Positions 26,241 to 34,827 of a stretch of 64,000 nt of DNA are shown in pieces. Location: assembly GCA_002439165.1 (NCBI GenBank), contig DJTE01000041.1, positions 124,001 through 188,000 on the forward strand. The letters run 5' to 3'. Under the pieces are notes generated by a model. That model was given only the letters and a program-made list of their open reading frames with translations. It was not told where the DNA came from and did no database searches. The stretch comes from Chryseobacterium indologenes (GTDB taxonomy: Bacteria; Bacteroidota; Bacteroidia; Flavobacteriales; Weeksellaceae). How positions within the stretch are numbered: position 1 is the stretch's first letter; the number at the start of each line of letters is the position of its first letter. The translations under genes and the position numbers were made by a program.

Positions 26241-26611
26241 AAACATTTATTTAATATGAAAAAGCCTGTTAAACTTATTCAGTTGATTTTTCGTCTGCAG
26301 CATATTTTTGTGAGAAGCGGGGCAAAGATAAGACGGTATCTTATTTTTCTGCAACTTCTCCACTGCTTTATACTATTAAAAGCATAGTTTGATCTTTTAA
26401 AACTTTATTTACACTTTTTGAGACAATAATACAAAAACAGCATGATTTTCTCCTACATAATTTTGGAAAAAATATTTTTTTACCTTCAGAATGATCGGCA
26501 GGTTTAACTTTTCACACAAACAGCTACTATTTGTTAAGATGTGACCGTTCTTTTTTTCTGATCTCACATAGGATTTTGAAACTGAAAATTCAATATATCA
26601 TTATTATATAC

Positions 26612-26619
26612 TACCTTTG
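26612..26619 (+). promoter_or_regulatory. Candidate -7 element for pnp
   Basis: TACCTTTG matches TAnnTTTG and lies about 67 bp before the pnp ATG. The remaining spacer (26247-26611) is A+T-rich and shows no gene. Confidence 0.45.
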
Positions 26620-26685
26620 CAAACGAAAATTTAAAGAGTTTAAATATTAATCATACTCAATACGGAGTATAAAGAAGACAAATTT

Positions 26686-28911
26686 ATGAGTATACCTCAG
26701 GCGTTTACAGAAACGGTTGTCCTTGCAGACGGCAGGGAAATCACTATTGAAACAGGGAAGCTGGCCAAGCAGGCAGATGGATCTGTTGTTGTAAAATGTG
26801 GCGGAACAATGCTTTTAGCAACCGTTGTAGCAAATAAAGAAGCCAACCCGGGAGTGGATTTCTTACCACTTACAGTTGATTACAGAGAGAAATTTTATGC
26901 AGGAGGAAGAATTCCTGGAAACTTTTTCAGAAGAGAGGCTAAGCCTTCTGATGATGAAGTTCTTACAATGAGATTGGTGGACAGAGTACTTCGTCCGTTA
27001 TTCCCTGAAGATTTCCATGCGGAAGTACAGGTAATGATCTCCCTGATCTCTTATGATAAAGAAGTAATGCCGGAAGCACTGGCAGGTCTTGCAGCTTCTG
27101 CTGCGATTGCGATTACCGATATTCCTTTCAACGGACCAATGTCTGAAGCAAGAGTAGTAAGAATCGATGGCCAGCTGGCGGTAAACCCAAGCTATGAAAA
27201 CCTGTTAAAATCAGATATCGATATTATGGTGGGAGCTACCAAAGATTCCATCGTAATGGTAGAAGGGGAAATGAAGGAGATCTCCGAGCAGGAAATGCTT
27301 GAAGCGATCAACTTCGCTCACGCAGAAATCAAAAAACAGATCGAAGCTCAGGAAAGACTGGCGGCGAAAGTAGGAAAGTCCTTCCCTAAAAGAGAATATT
27401 CCCACGAAGATCACGATGAGGAGATCCGTGAGAAAGTATGGAAAGAATGCTACGATAAAGTGTATGAAGTAGCGAAAACCCCTTCCAACAAAGAAGAAAG
27501 AGGAGAGAAGTTCAAAGCGGTTCTTGAAGAATTCCTGGCACAGTATGCTGAAGATGAAGAAGAGCTGGCAAGAGTAACTCCTTTCGTTAAAGTATATTAT
27601 CATGATGTAGAGAAAGAAGCAATGCGTCAGATGATCCTTGAAGACAATATCCGTCTTGACGGCCGTGATCCTCAGACGATCCGTCCGATCTGGTCAGAAA
27701 TCGACTATCTTCCGGGAGCACACGGTTCAGCGATCTTTACAAGAGGAGAAACTCAGTCTCTTACTGCTGTAACCTTAGGTTCTGTGAAAGACGCAAACAT
27801 GATCGACAGCGTAATCTCGCAGCACGATGAGAAATTCTTCCTTCACTACAACTTCCCTCCGTTCTCTACCGGAGAGGCAAGACCTTTAAGAGGAACTTCA
27901 AGAAGAGAAGTAGGACACGGAAACCTTGCTCAAAGAGCATTAACAGCCGTTATCCCTGCTGAAAACCCATATACCATCAGAATTGTTTCCGATATTTTGG
28001 AATCCAACGGTTCATCTTCAATGGCAACCGTTTGTGCAGGAACATTAGCATTAATGGATGCAGGTGTAAAAATCACAAAACCGGTTTCAGGAATCGCGAT
28101 GGGATTGATCACAGATGCCAAATCAGGTAAATTCACTGTTCTTTCAGACATCTTGGGAGATGAAGATCACCTGGGAGATATGGACTTTAAAGTAACAGGT
28201 ACCGCAGACGGGATCACCGCTTGCCAGATGGATATCAAGATCCAGGGGCTTTCTATGGACATCATGGAAAAAGCGTTAATGCAGGCTAAAGACGGAAGAC
28301 TTCACATCCTGAACAAAATTACCGAAACTATTTCTGAACCAAGAGCAGACGTGAAGCCTCACGCTCCGAAAATGGTGGTTATGGAAATTCCAAAAGACTT
28401 TATCGGTGCAGTAATCGGGCCTGGAGGAAAGATCATCCAGCAGATGCAGAAAGATACGGATACGGTGATCGCTATCGAAGAGATCGGAGAAATCGGACGT
28501 ATCGAAATTGCCGGTACAGACCGAGAGAAGATCAACGCTGCGGTGGCGAAGATCAACGAAATCACTTTCGTTCCGGTAATAGGAGAAGTATACAAAGGAA
28601 AAGTAGTGAAAGTAATGGACTTCGGAGCTTTCGTTGCTATTGCTAAAGGTACCGAAGGACTTCTTCACATCTCTGAAATAGAGTGGAAGCGTCTGGATAA
28701 AGTTCCTTATGCGGAAGGTGATGAAGTGGAAGTGAAGTTCATGGGTTACGATGACCGTAAGAAAATGAAACTTTCAAGAAAAGTGCTTTTACCAAGACCT
28801 CCGAAACCGGAAGGAAAACCAAGACCGGAAGGCGGACAGAGACCGGATGGAGGGCAAAGACCTCAGGCTGAAAAGCCGGTGGAAAACCAGAATCCTTCAA
28901 CAGAAGCTTAA
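26686..28911 (+). CDS. pnp: Polyribonucleotide nucleotidyltransferase (PNPase)
   Basis: The phosphorolytic 3'-to-5' exoribonuclease of RNA turnover, 741 residues. There are two RNase PH domains: the first has FLPLTVDYREKFYAGGRIPG near residues 63-82 and the second has FPPFSTGEARPLRGTSRREVGHG around 385-410. A KH domain with GxxG (GPGGKIIQQM) lies near 580, and the S1 domain near 625-695 contains GKVVKVMDFGAFVAIAKGTEGLLH. The tail is rich in Pro, Gly and Arg (PRPPKPEGKPRPEGG), a flavobacterial extension of unknown use. It trimerises and is part of the degradation machinery. A terminator follows. Confidence 0.98.
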   Translation: MSIPQAFTETVVLADGREITIETGKLAKQADGSVVVKCGGTMLLATVVANKEANPGVDFLPLTVDYREKFYAGGRIPGNFFRREAKPSDDEVLTMRLVDRVLRPLFPEDFHAEVQVMISLISYDKEVMPEALAGLAASAAIAITDIPFNGPMSEARVVRIDGQLAVNPSYENLLKSDIDIMVGATKDSIVMVEGEMKEISEQEMLEAINFAHAEIKKQIEAQERLAAKVGKSFPKREYSHEDHDEEIREKVWKECYDKVYEVAKTPSNKEERGEKFKAVLEEFLAQYAEDEEELARVTPFVKVYYHDVEKEAMRQMILEDNIRLDGRDPQTIRPIWSEIDYLPGAHGSAIFTRGETQSLTAVTLGSVKDANMIDSVISQHDEKFFLHYNFPPFSTGEARPLRGTSRREVGHGNLAQRALTAVIPAENPYTIRIVSDILESNGSSSMATVCAGTLALMDAGVKITKPVSGIAMGLITDAKSGKFTVLSDILGDEDHLGDMDFKVTGTADGITACQMDIKIQGLSMDIMEKALMQAKDGRLHILNKITETISEPRADVKPHAPKMVVMEIPKDFIGAVIGPGGKIIQQMQKDTDTVIAIEEIGEIGRIEIAGTDREKINAAVAKINEITFVPVIGEVYKGKVVKVMDFGAFVAIAKGTEGLLHISEIEWKRLDKVPYAEGDEVEVKFMGYDDRKKMKLSRKVLLPRPPKPEGKPRPEGGQRPDGGQRPQAEKPVENQNPSTEA

Positions 28912-28932
28912 GATTAATTCTTATATACATAG

Positions 28933-28959
28933 AATCCCTCAATTTGAGGGATTTTTTTT
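28933..28959 (+). terminator. Terminator after pnp
   Basis: AATCCCTCAA pairs with TTTGAGGGATT and is followed by eight T residues. Confidence 0.85.
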
Positions 28960-29023
28960 GTTAAAAGCCTGAAATAATGAATATTTCACCTGATTTTGTT
29001 TTATCTTTAGCCAAAACAGAGCA

Positions 29024-29752
29024 ATGAGAATCATATTATTAAGCAGCATAATCATAATGATGGCCTGCCAGCCTAAAAATAAAGAAGAAAATCAGGCACG
29101 TCCGGCCGCTCAGGCAGAAACGGTAAAAACGATGCCGGAAAATAAAGGAGATTACGGTACCCAGGTAAAAGGACACTACAATAAAACAGATGATGCATGG
29201 ATCAGTGAAGATCCTTTTTACGAAACCGTTCATTTTGAGGGTTCTGATTTTGCAAGTATAAAGAGACTTACGGATAATGAAGACGAACCGAACATGGGGC
29301 TTATCAGTAAACAGGGAAAAATAGTGGTGTCTACCAAGTACGACGGAATCGCTGTTGGGTTTACCGATGGTTTCTGTCAGGTAGCTTTGGGCCAGAACTG
29401 GGGCTTGGTGAATGATAAGGGAGAAGAGATTCTGAAGCCTTTGTATGGAGATATTATGGCCGAAAAAGACGGGATTTTCAGGATCTCAAAAGATAACAAA
29501 TATGGATTTGCCGATAAGACGGGGAAAATATTGGTTGAGCCCAAATATGAATCGGTGGATTATGCAGGAAGCGGGCTGTTTTTCTTTATGAAAGAACCGG
29601 CACGCTGGGGACTTAAAAATTTCAGAGAAGAAATAATTGTTCAGCCCGAATTTACCTTTACCAACGATTTTGTTGATGGAAAAGTGGTTCTGCAGAAATC
29701 AGGCGGTGAAGAATATACCGTGTATACGGATGGGAGAGTCGTTAAAAAATAA
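29024..29752 (+). CDS. WG-repeat lipoprotein
   Basis: A 242-residue lipoprotein with signal and lipobox MMAC (Cys at about residue 14). The body carries WG repeats, each with the pattern 'G-L-hydrophobic-D/N-K-x-G-E/K-hydrophobic-...-Y-D/G': for example GLISKQGKIVVSTKYDGI, WGLVNDKGEEILKPLYGDI and YGFADKTGKILVEPKYESV. These modules are thought to fold as beta repeats at the cell surface. It is probably in one operon with the PQQ-repeat lipoprotein 4 bp downstream. Confidence 0.85.
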   Translation: MRIILLSSIIIMMACQPKNKEENQARPAAQAETVKTMPENKGDYGTQVKGHYNKTDDAWISEDPFYETVHFEGSDFASIKRLTDNEDEPNMGLISKQGKIVVSTKYDGIAVGFTDGFCQVALGQNWGLVNDKGEEILKPLYGDIMAEKDGIFRISKDNKYGFADKTGKILVEPKYESVDYAGSGLFFFMKEPARWGLKNFREEIIVQPEFTFTNDFVDGKVVLQKSGGEEYTVYTDGRVVKK

Positions 29753-29756
29753 TGGT

Positions 29757-31028
29757 ATGAAAAAAATATTTCTGTTATGCTGTACCGCTGCCATTCTGTC
29801 AGGCTGCCATTCTACCGGAAAAAAAGAACCCGCAGTAAAGGTTCCCAATGAAACGCTGATCGTCTCATCAAAAGGAAAATTATTCAATTTTAACCTGGAA
29901 ACCGGAAAACTGACGTGGCAGTATGTATCAAAGGAAGACACCCTGTCCAATCAAAACCGGTTTACTTTCGATACGGAATCTGTTTATATGCCTTTTGAAA
30001 GCGGAAGGCTGGTTTCAGTACAGATTGTTTCGGGAAAAGTAAAATGGAATAACAGCTATAAAGATGCTCCTGATGAAATTATTGAAGGGGGAATTTCTGA
30101 AGACGGAACCATTATAACGGAAAATTCAGAAAGGTATCTGGGGCCTGTTTTTATGTCAAAGCCTTTACGGTACGATGATAAATTATATATTGCCTCCGCG
30201 GGAAATCCTCAGGTTTTCAGATCCCGGTTTTATGTCATTAATGCTAAAGACGGAACCAGCTTTTCTACCGATAACAATTCCACCAATTACAACTATTATC
30301 AGCCGGTGGAAAACAATAAAAACATCTATCTCAATTCTGCAGTTTATCTTGATCTGCATTATAAAGAAGGTACCTCTGCAAGCAACGGAATGTATGAAGA
30401 TGCTCCTTTTCCCGATCCTCTGTATGTTCAGATGCAGGCTTCCGGAAACCTTCTGTTCTTAGGAGATGAAAAAGGAAAATTCTATGCATTGGCCGTAGAG
30501 GAAAAAGGATTGACAAAAGGTGGGGATATTACAGACCCTAAAAATAATTTTACCGACAGAAAAGATATTTTTGAGTGGACCTACCAGTCGGAAAAATATC
30601 CGCGCCTGGGAGATGATCAGACCGCCCTGGCTGATGATTTCCTAATAGTCTGTAAAAAAAGCGATGACGGAAACAAAATGGCCTTAATTGCTCTGGATTC
30701 AAAGTCAGGAAAAGAAAAATGGATGTTTGAGCCTCGGGGAATGATCAAAAACTGGCAGCTTACCGGTCAGCATGAAATAACAGGATATACTGCAGATAAA
30801 ATTTTTGTCATAGACCTGAAAGGGAAAACAACTTTTGAGATCCCGGTTGATTCCTCACTTTACCCGGTTTCCAATATTGAGATCAATGCGAAAAAACAGT
30901 TGATTTATATTACCGGAAAAGGAATTGTATCTGTGGATAGAGAAAAAAAGAAAATGAAACTGATGATTTCACATACTTTCTATCCAAGCTCTTCACCTTT
31001 AAACCAGATTAAATATTTTAATAAATAG
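29757..31028 (+). CDS. PQQ-repeat beta-propeller lipoprotein
   Basis: A 423-residue lipoprotein starting at ATG 29757 (the frame is open further back but only inside the WG gene). Lipobox LSGC, Cys at about residue 18. The body shows PQQ-like repeat blades with alternating Gly/Trp patterns (GKLFNFNLETGKLTWQY, SGKEKWMFEP, GRLVSVQIVSGKVKWNN), so a beta-propeller is likely. PQQ binding is not implied, since BamB-like scaffold proteins share these repeats. The 4-bp spacing suggests translational coupling with the WG-repeat lipoprotein. Confidence 0.83.
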   Translation: MKKIFLLCCTAAILSGCHSTGKKEPAVKVPNETLIVSSKGKLFNFNLETGKLTWQYVSKEDTLSNQNRFTFDTESVYMPFESGRLVSVQIVSGKVKWNNSYKDAPDEIIEGGISEDGTIITENSERYLGPVFMSKPLRYDDKLYIASAGNPQVFRSRFYVINAKDGTSFSTDNNSTNYNYYQPVENNKNIYLNSAVYLDLHYKEGTSASNGMYEDAPFPDPLYVQMQASGNLLFLGDEKGKFYALAVEEKGLTKGGDITDPKNNFTDRKDIFEWTYQSEKYPRLGDDQTALADDFLIVCKKSDDGNKMALIALDSKSGKEKWMFEPRGMIKNWQLTGQHEITGYTADKIFVIDLKGKTTFEIPVDSSLYPVSNIEINAKKQLIYITGKGIVSVDREKKKMKLMISHTFYPSSSPLNQIKYFNK

Positions 31029-31175
31029 GCTTTTTTACAGGACATTGAAAGTCTGAAATAAGTCTTTTAAATTCATTTAAACTTAGCCGGAAAAAGAGAA
31101 AATTTTGTTTTAAACACTTGAGTTCACTTAGAAAGTTTAAGAGAATACCCCACAGTTTAATAAAAGAGGTTGAAC

Positions 31176-31205
31176 AAACCTTACAGACGATCCTGTAAGG
31201 TTTAA
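31176..31205. terminator. Bidirectional terminator between convergent genes
   Basis: AAACCTTACAG (31176-31186) pairs perfectly with CTGTAAGGTTT (31193-31203). It lies between the PQQ-repeat lipoprotein (plus) and the TonB-type receptor (minus). The rest of 31029-31229 holds no gene. Confidence 0.75.
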
Positions 31206-31229
31206 TCTTATCATTTATAAATTAAATAA

Positions 31230-33638
31230 TTACGCTCCGATTCTCTGTTTCAGATCATCCGCACCGCCAGTCTTTCTCGGCTGTCCGTTTTTCGAGGAAC
31301 CAAAATTATAGGTATAGGAAAGCGTGATGACCCGGCTGTCTCTTTTTACATCAAAATTCTCTATATAATTATTGAAAACGACCTGGGCTTTTTGATTGCT
31401 GGTAAAAAATACATCGTTGAAAGCCAGTTTCAGTGTACTGTTATTGCTGAATTTTTTCTGTGCCCCGATATTCAGGTACCAGTTCGGCTGAACGTCCATA
31501 TACGCATAAACTTCCCTCGCTCTGTAATTTCCTGTAAGTTCTGCTGTAAAACCGTTTCCTAATTTAAATGAATGAATGCTGTTAATATTGAAAGTGAAAT
31601 TTCCTTTATTATTGATCTGCGTTTCCGAAACATTTCCTGTGTATAATCCGTAATAGAAATTAGCACTGTTGTTCATTTCCCACCATTTCGTCACTTTTAC
31701 CGGAGCGATCAGATAAAGTCCGTAATAAGTTGCTGCACTTATGTTTTCGATGGTTTGAACTGTAATATTCTTCCCGTTTTCCACCACAGGCTTTATCACA
31801 TCCGTAATATTGTCGGAAGTTCTGCTGTAACTTAACGTAGCAAAATATTTATTGCTCAGGCTGTAAGTGAATTCATAATTCATTGTGGTCTGTGGGTCCA
31901 GATCTGGGTTTCCGGTCCGGTAGGTGGTAGGATCCAGGTAGAATTTAAAAGGATTCAGCTGATTGTAGCTCGGCCGGGTGATCCTTCTGCTGAAATTGAC
32001 TTCCAGGCTGCTTTTATCCGTCAGATTATAAGAAAATACAGCACTTGGGAAAAGCTGGGTGTAATTCTTTTTATTAACCTGATTGGTCGTCAGCTGGGTT
32101 CCTTTTACATTGGTGTTTTCAGCTCTCAGCCCGAAAACAGCACTGAACTTTTCCCATTTCTTCGATACGTTTCCATAAGCAGCATTGATGTTTTCCTCAT
32201 AAATGAAATGATTGGTTTTATTCACATCCAATACCGGATTTCCTGAGCTGGCATCAAAAAACTGCAGATCATTATCTGCCTTTACAAAGCTTACTTTGGC
32301 TCCGGCTTCTATTTTCCAGTCGTTTTTAAGGTTTTTCGAAAGATCAGATTTTAAAGAATAAATATTAAGGTTCCCGCCAATATCCCCCTGCAGAATGTCA
32401 AGTCTGTTTTCTGCTGCCGAATAAGTTCTGGTTTCAAAATTCTGGAGAGAAGTATTGGAATAGTTGATATAATCGAAATCGGTTGTCAGCTCTGATCCCA
32501 GTGAATCAATCGTATACTTATGATTCAGATTGAACGAAATATTTTTCCAATGGTCATGAGAACGGTTCTGAGTGGTGAAATTACTTTCAGGAAGATGATT
32601 ATTGCCCAATACAATACTGGAATTGTCACCTTTCGGGTCAAATTTATTGCTTACAAATCCGGCGGAAAAGCCTAAGATATTTTTATCATTCAGGTAATAA
32701 TCCATTCCGGCTCTGGCAATATGGTTTCTGAAATTAAGCTTCATAAAATTATCCTGTACATAAGCGCTTTGAAAAACACCGTCCTCATAAAAATTTCTGT
32801 CGAGTTTCAGATGATTGTAAAATTCACGGTAAGCGAAGCTGTAATTGGCAAATATATTCAGTTTTTTATTCCGGTGATTAAGGCTGATGCTGTTGTTGTT
32901 CTTGATAAATTTTCCGGTTCCCAATGAGGTGGAAATGGTTCCGTTCGTCCCTTTTCTCTGATCTTTTTTAAGCCTGATATTGATAATGGAAGTTCCGGCT
33001 GCATCATATTTGGATGAAGGATTGGTGATAAACTCTATTTTTTCCACGGTGGAAGAGGGGATACCCCGTAGATAAGCTGCCAGGTCGGTTCCGGACATCG
33101 GAGTATTCTTTCCGTCGATCTGAATGAGAAGATTTCCCTTTCCGCGAAGGCTGATGTTATCATTGCTGTCTACATTCACCCCGGGTGCTTTTTCCAGAAC
33201 TTCAAAGGCTGAATTTCCGGTGCTTGCAATGCTGTTTTCCACATTCAGGATCATTTTACCGTCCTGCCTTTCAATATAAGGCTTTGCTTTTGTGATGGTA
33301 ACTCCTTCAATGGACTTTACATTCAGATCAATTGAAGGCAGGGTTTTATTTTCTGTTAAAGCAATATCTCCGGACTGATAGACTTCAGCTCCGTTTTTGC
33401 TGATCTTCAGCTGATAATTTCCTGCCTGAAGACTGTTAAAGCTGAATTTTCCGCTGGCATCTGCAATTTCAGTTTTGATTAGTTGATGGTCCGGGTTGAG
33501 CAGGTTAATTTCCATCTGTTCCGGTTTCTCAGAATTGATATTTCCTGAAAGAGAATAATTCTGTAAAGTCTGGGCAGAAAGCGGGCTGCTCATCAAAGCT
33601 ATTACCCAGGTTAATAAAAATAAAAATATTCGGATCAT
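31230..33638 (-). CDS. TonB-dependent outer-membrane receptor, OMP_b-brl_3 type
   Basis: An 802-residue outer-membrane barrel protein. Order: signal peptide (about 1-22), a CarboxypepD_reg-like domain (about 25-110), a plug domain with GNLLIQIDGKNTPMSG and 'YDAAGTSIINI' motifs (about 120-225), then a long 22-strand type barrel ending in a typical aromatic C-terminal region. It belongs to the flavobacterial 'outer membrane beta-barrel family' group, whose substrates are not defined. The MarR gene starts 5 bp upstream, and a palindromic operator there may control both genes. Confidence 0.9.
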   Translation of the reverse strand: MIRIFLFLLTWVIALMSSPLSAQTLQNYSLSGNINSEKPEQMEINLLNPDHQLIKTEIADASGKFSFNSLQAGNYQLKISKNGAEVYQSGDIALTENKTLPSIDLNVKSIEGVTITKAKPYIERQDGKMILNVENSIASTGNSAFEVLEKAPGVNVDSNDNISLRGKGNLLIQIDGKNTPMSGTDLAAYLRGIPSSTVEKIEFITNPSSKYDAAGTSIINIRLKKDQRKGTNGTISTSLGTGKFIKNNNSISLNHRNKKLNIFANYSFAYREFYNHLKLDRNFYEDGVFQSAYVQDNFMKLNFRNHIARAGMDYYLNDKNILGFSAGFVSNKFDPKGDNSSIVLGNNHLPESNFTTQNRSHDHWKNISFNLNHKYTIDSLGSELTTDFDYINYSNTSLQNFETRTYSAAENRLDILQGDIGGNLNIYSLKSDLSKNLKNDWKIEAGAKVSFVKADNDLQFFDASSGNPVLDVNKTNHFIYEENINAAYGNVSKKWEKFSAVFGLRAENTNVKGTQLTTNQVNKKNYTQLFPSAVFSYNLTDKSSLEVNFSRRITRPSYNQLNPFKFYLDPTTYRTGNPDLDPQTTMNYEFTYSLSNKYFATLSYSRTSDNITDVIKPVVENGKNITVQTIENISAATYYGLYLIAPVKVTKWWEMNNSANFYYGLYTGNVSETQINNKGNFTFNINSIHSFKLGNGFTAELTGNYRAREVYAYMDVQPNWYLNIGAQKKFSNNSTLKLAFNDVFFTSNQKAQVVFNNYIENFDVKRDSRVITLSYTYNFGSSKNGQPRKTGGADDLKQRIGA

Positions 33639-33642
33639 GGTA

Positions 33643-34083
33643 TTATTTTTTAGTGTTAAGACAGTTTTCTGAAATATTAAGCATCGCTGAATTCACTATT
33701 TCCAGTTCCTCATGGCCAATGCCTTCTAATGCTGTGGTCCGGTTACCTTCCACAAGTTTCTGGACATCCTTAATGATTTTTTTCCCGGAATCGGTGACTT
33801 CCAGGTTGGTTTTTCTGCGGTCTTCAGGATGTACATTACGGATGATATATTCTGATTTTACAAGCAGATCTATGATCCTGGTTACCGAAGCTTTATCCTT
33901 GAATACCAGATCACCAATCTCATTCTGGGTAATTCCCGGATTTTCCAGAATGGCTTTAATAATAAGCCACTGATCGATGGTAATCGTAAATCCGTGGGCT
34001 TTCAGCTGGCGTTGCGCGTAATTTCTGTAAGACCTGATCGCTTTATCGATATTGTAAAATATAATTGAATTTAATTTTTCCAT
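33643..34083 (-). CDS. MarR-family transcriptional regulator
   Basis: A 146-residue winged-helix repressor. The helix-turn-helix lies at about 45-70 (GITQNEIGDLVFKDKASVTRIIDLLVKSEYI) with the wing 'RNVHPEDRRKTNLEVTDSGKKI' after it. The dimer-forming helices are at the two ends. MarR proteins release DNA on binding small phenolic or other ligands. It is the first gene of a two-gene operon with the TonB receptor, and a near-perfect inverted repeat lies over its own start region, so autoregulation is likely. Confidence 0.92.
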   Translation of the reverse strand: MEKLNSIIFYNIDKAIRSYRNYAQRQLKAHGFTITIDQWLIIKAILENPGITQNEIGDLVFKDKASVTRIIDLLVKSEYIIRNVHPEDRRKTNLEVTDSGKKIIKDVQKLVEGNRTTALEGIGHEELEIVNSAMLNISENCLNTKK

Positions 34084-34109
34084 GATTTTAAAATTTAAAT
34101 AAAATGATT

Positions 34110-34124
34110 TATCAATTATTGATA
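34110..34124 (-). promoter_or_regulatory. Candidate MarR operator, palindrome
   Basis: TATCAAT-T-ATTGATA is a perfect 7+1+7 inverted repeat about 27 bp upstream of the MarR start codon. A second, partial copy (TATCAATTAATT) follows at once. Its place over the expected promoter and its symmetry fit an autoregulatory MarR site. Confidence 0.55.
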
Positions 34125-34827
34125 TATCAATTAATTAGTAAAATGTATTTTTATTTTGTTACAGGAAGATGAAAATATTTTTTTGTAATAATTGAAAAAG
34201 CAGCTGTATGATGAGGATAGAGCTGGTTTTATGTGATATTTGTATGTTTTTCTCTCGTGGATTTGCGGATGTTTTTCTTCGAATTTTCAGATAATATGGA
34301 ATTTTTTGTTGGTTTAACGCGATGGCGTAAAGCTTTAATTATTATACTGCTTTTAAGGCGCAGGAAAATCAAAGATTTTCAGCAAGTTTTGTAATATAGT
34401 CGAAAGCCAATCCGCCGCTTCATCCGATCAACGGCGTTGATTCTACACTTTGCACCCTTAAAATCAACATTGCCTATGCATTGAACATTGCGTTCCAAAA
34501 AATACAGTTATCACATTGATAAAATTTGAGTTTCACACAGATTCCACAAATCCCACTGATGTTTATAAGTGTTTTTATCTTGCAGATCATGCTGATAACG
34601 CAGATGTCTTTTAGTTATAATGATAAAACATATATAAGTACGCTTAAATAAAAACCTAACAGGTCTCAAAGACCTGTTAGGTTTATTTAAAAAATAACTT
34701 AAGTATCTAAAATCTTTTGTGCCTCGTTGTGGTTAAAATAATTTCCCACAGATTCCTCAGATAACACAGATATTGTGAATATTTATGGTCTCGCCGATTT
34801 TTCAGATGATGCAGATTCTTTCATTCC
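34125..34827. repeat. Long spacer of dispersed repeats and hairpin
   Basis: About 700 bp without a gene. A terminator-like inverted repeat (AACCTAACAGGTCT...AGACCTGTTAGGTT, 34651-34683) lies within. The segment 34310-34385 is a diverged inverted copy of 55002-55080, and 34710-34769 is a direct copy of 54922-54981. This is intergenic repeat material rather than coding sequence. Confidence 0.6.
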
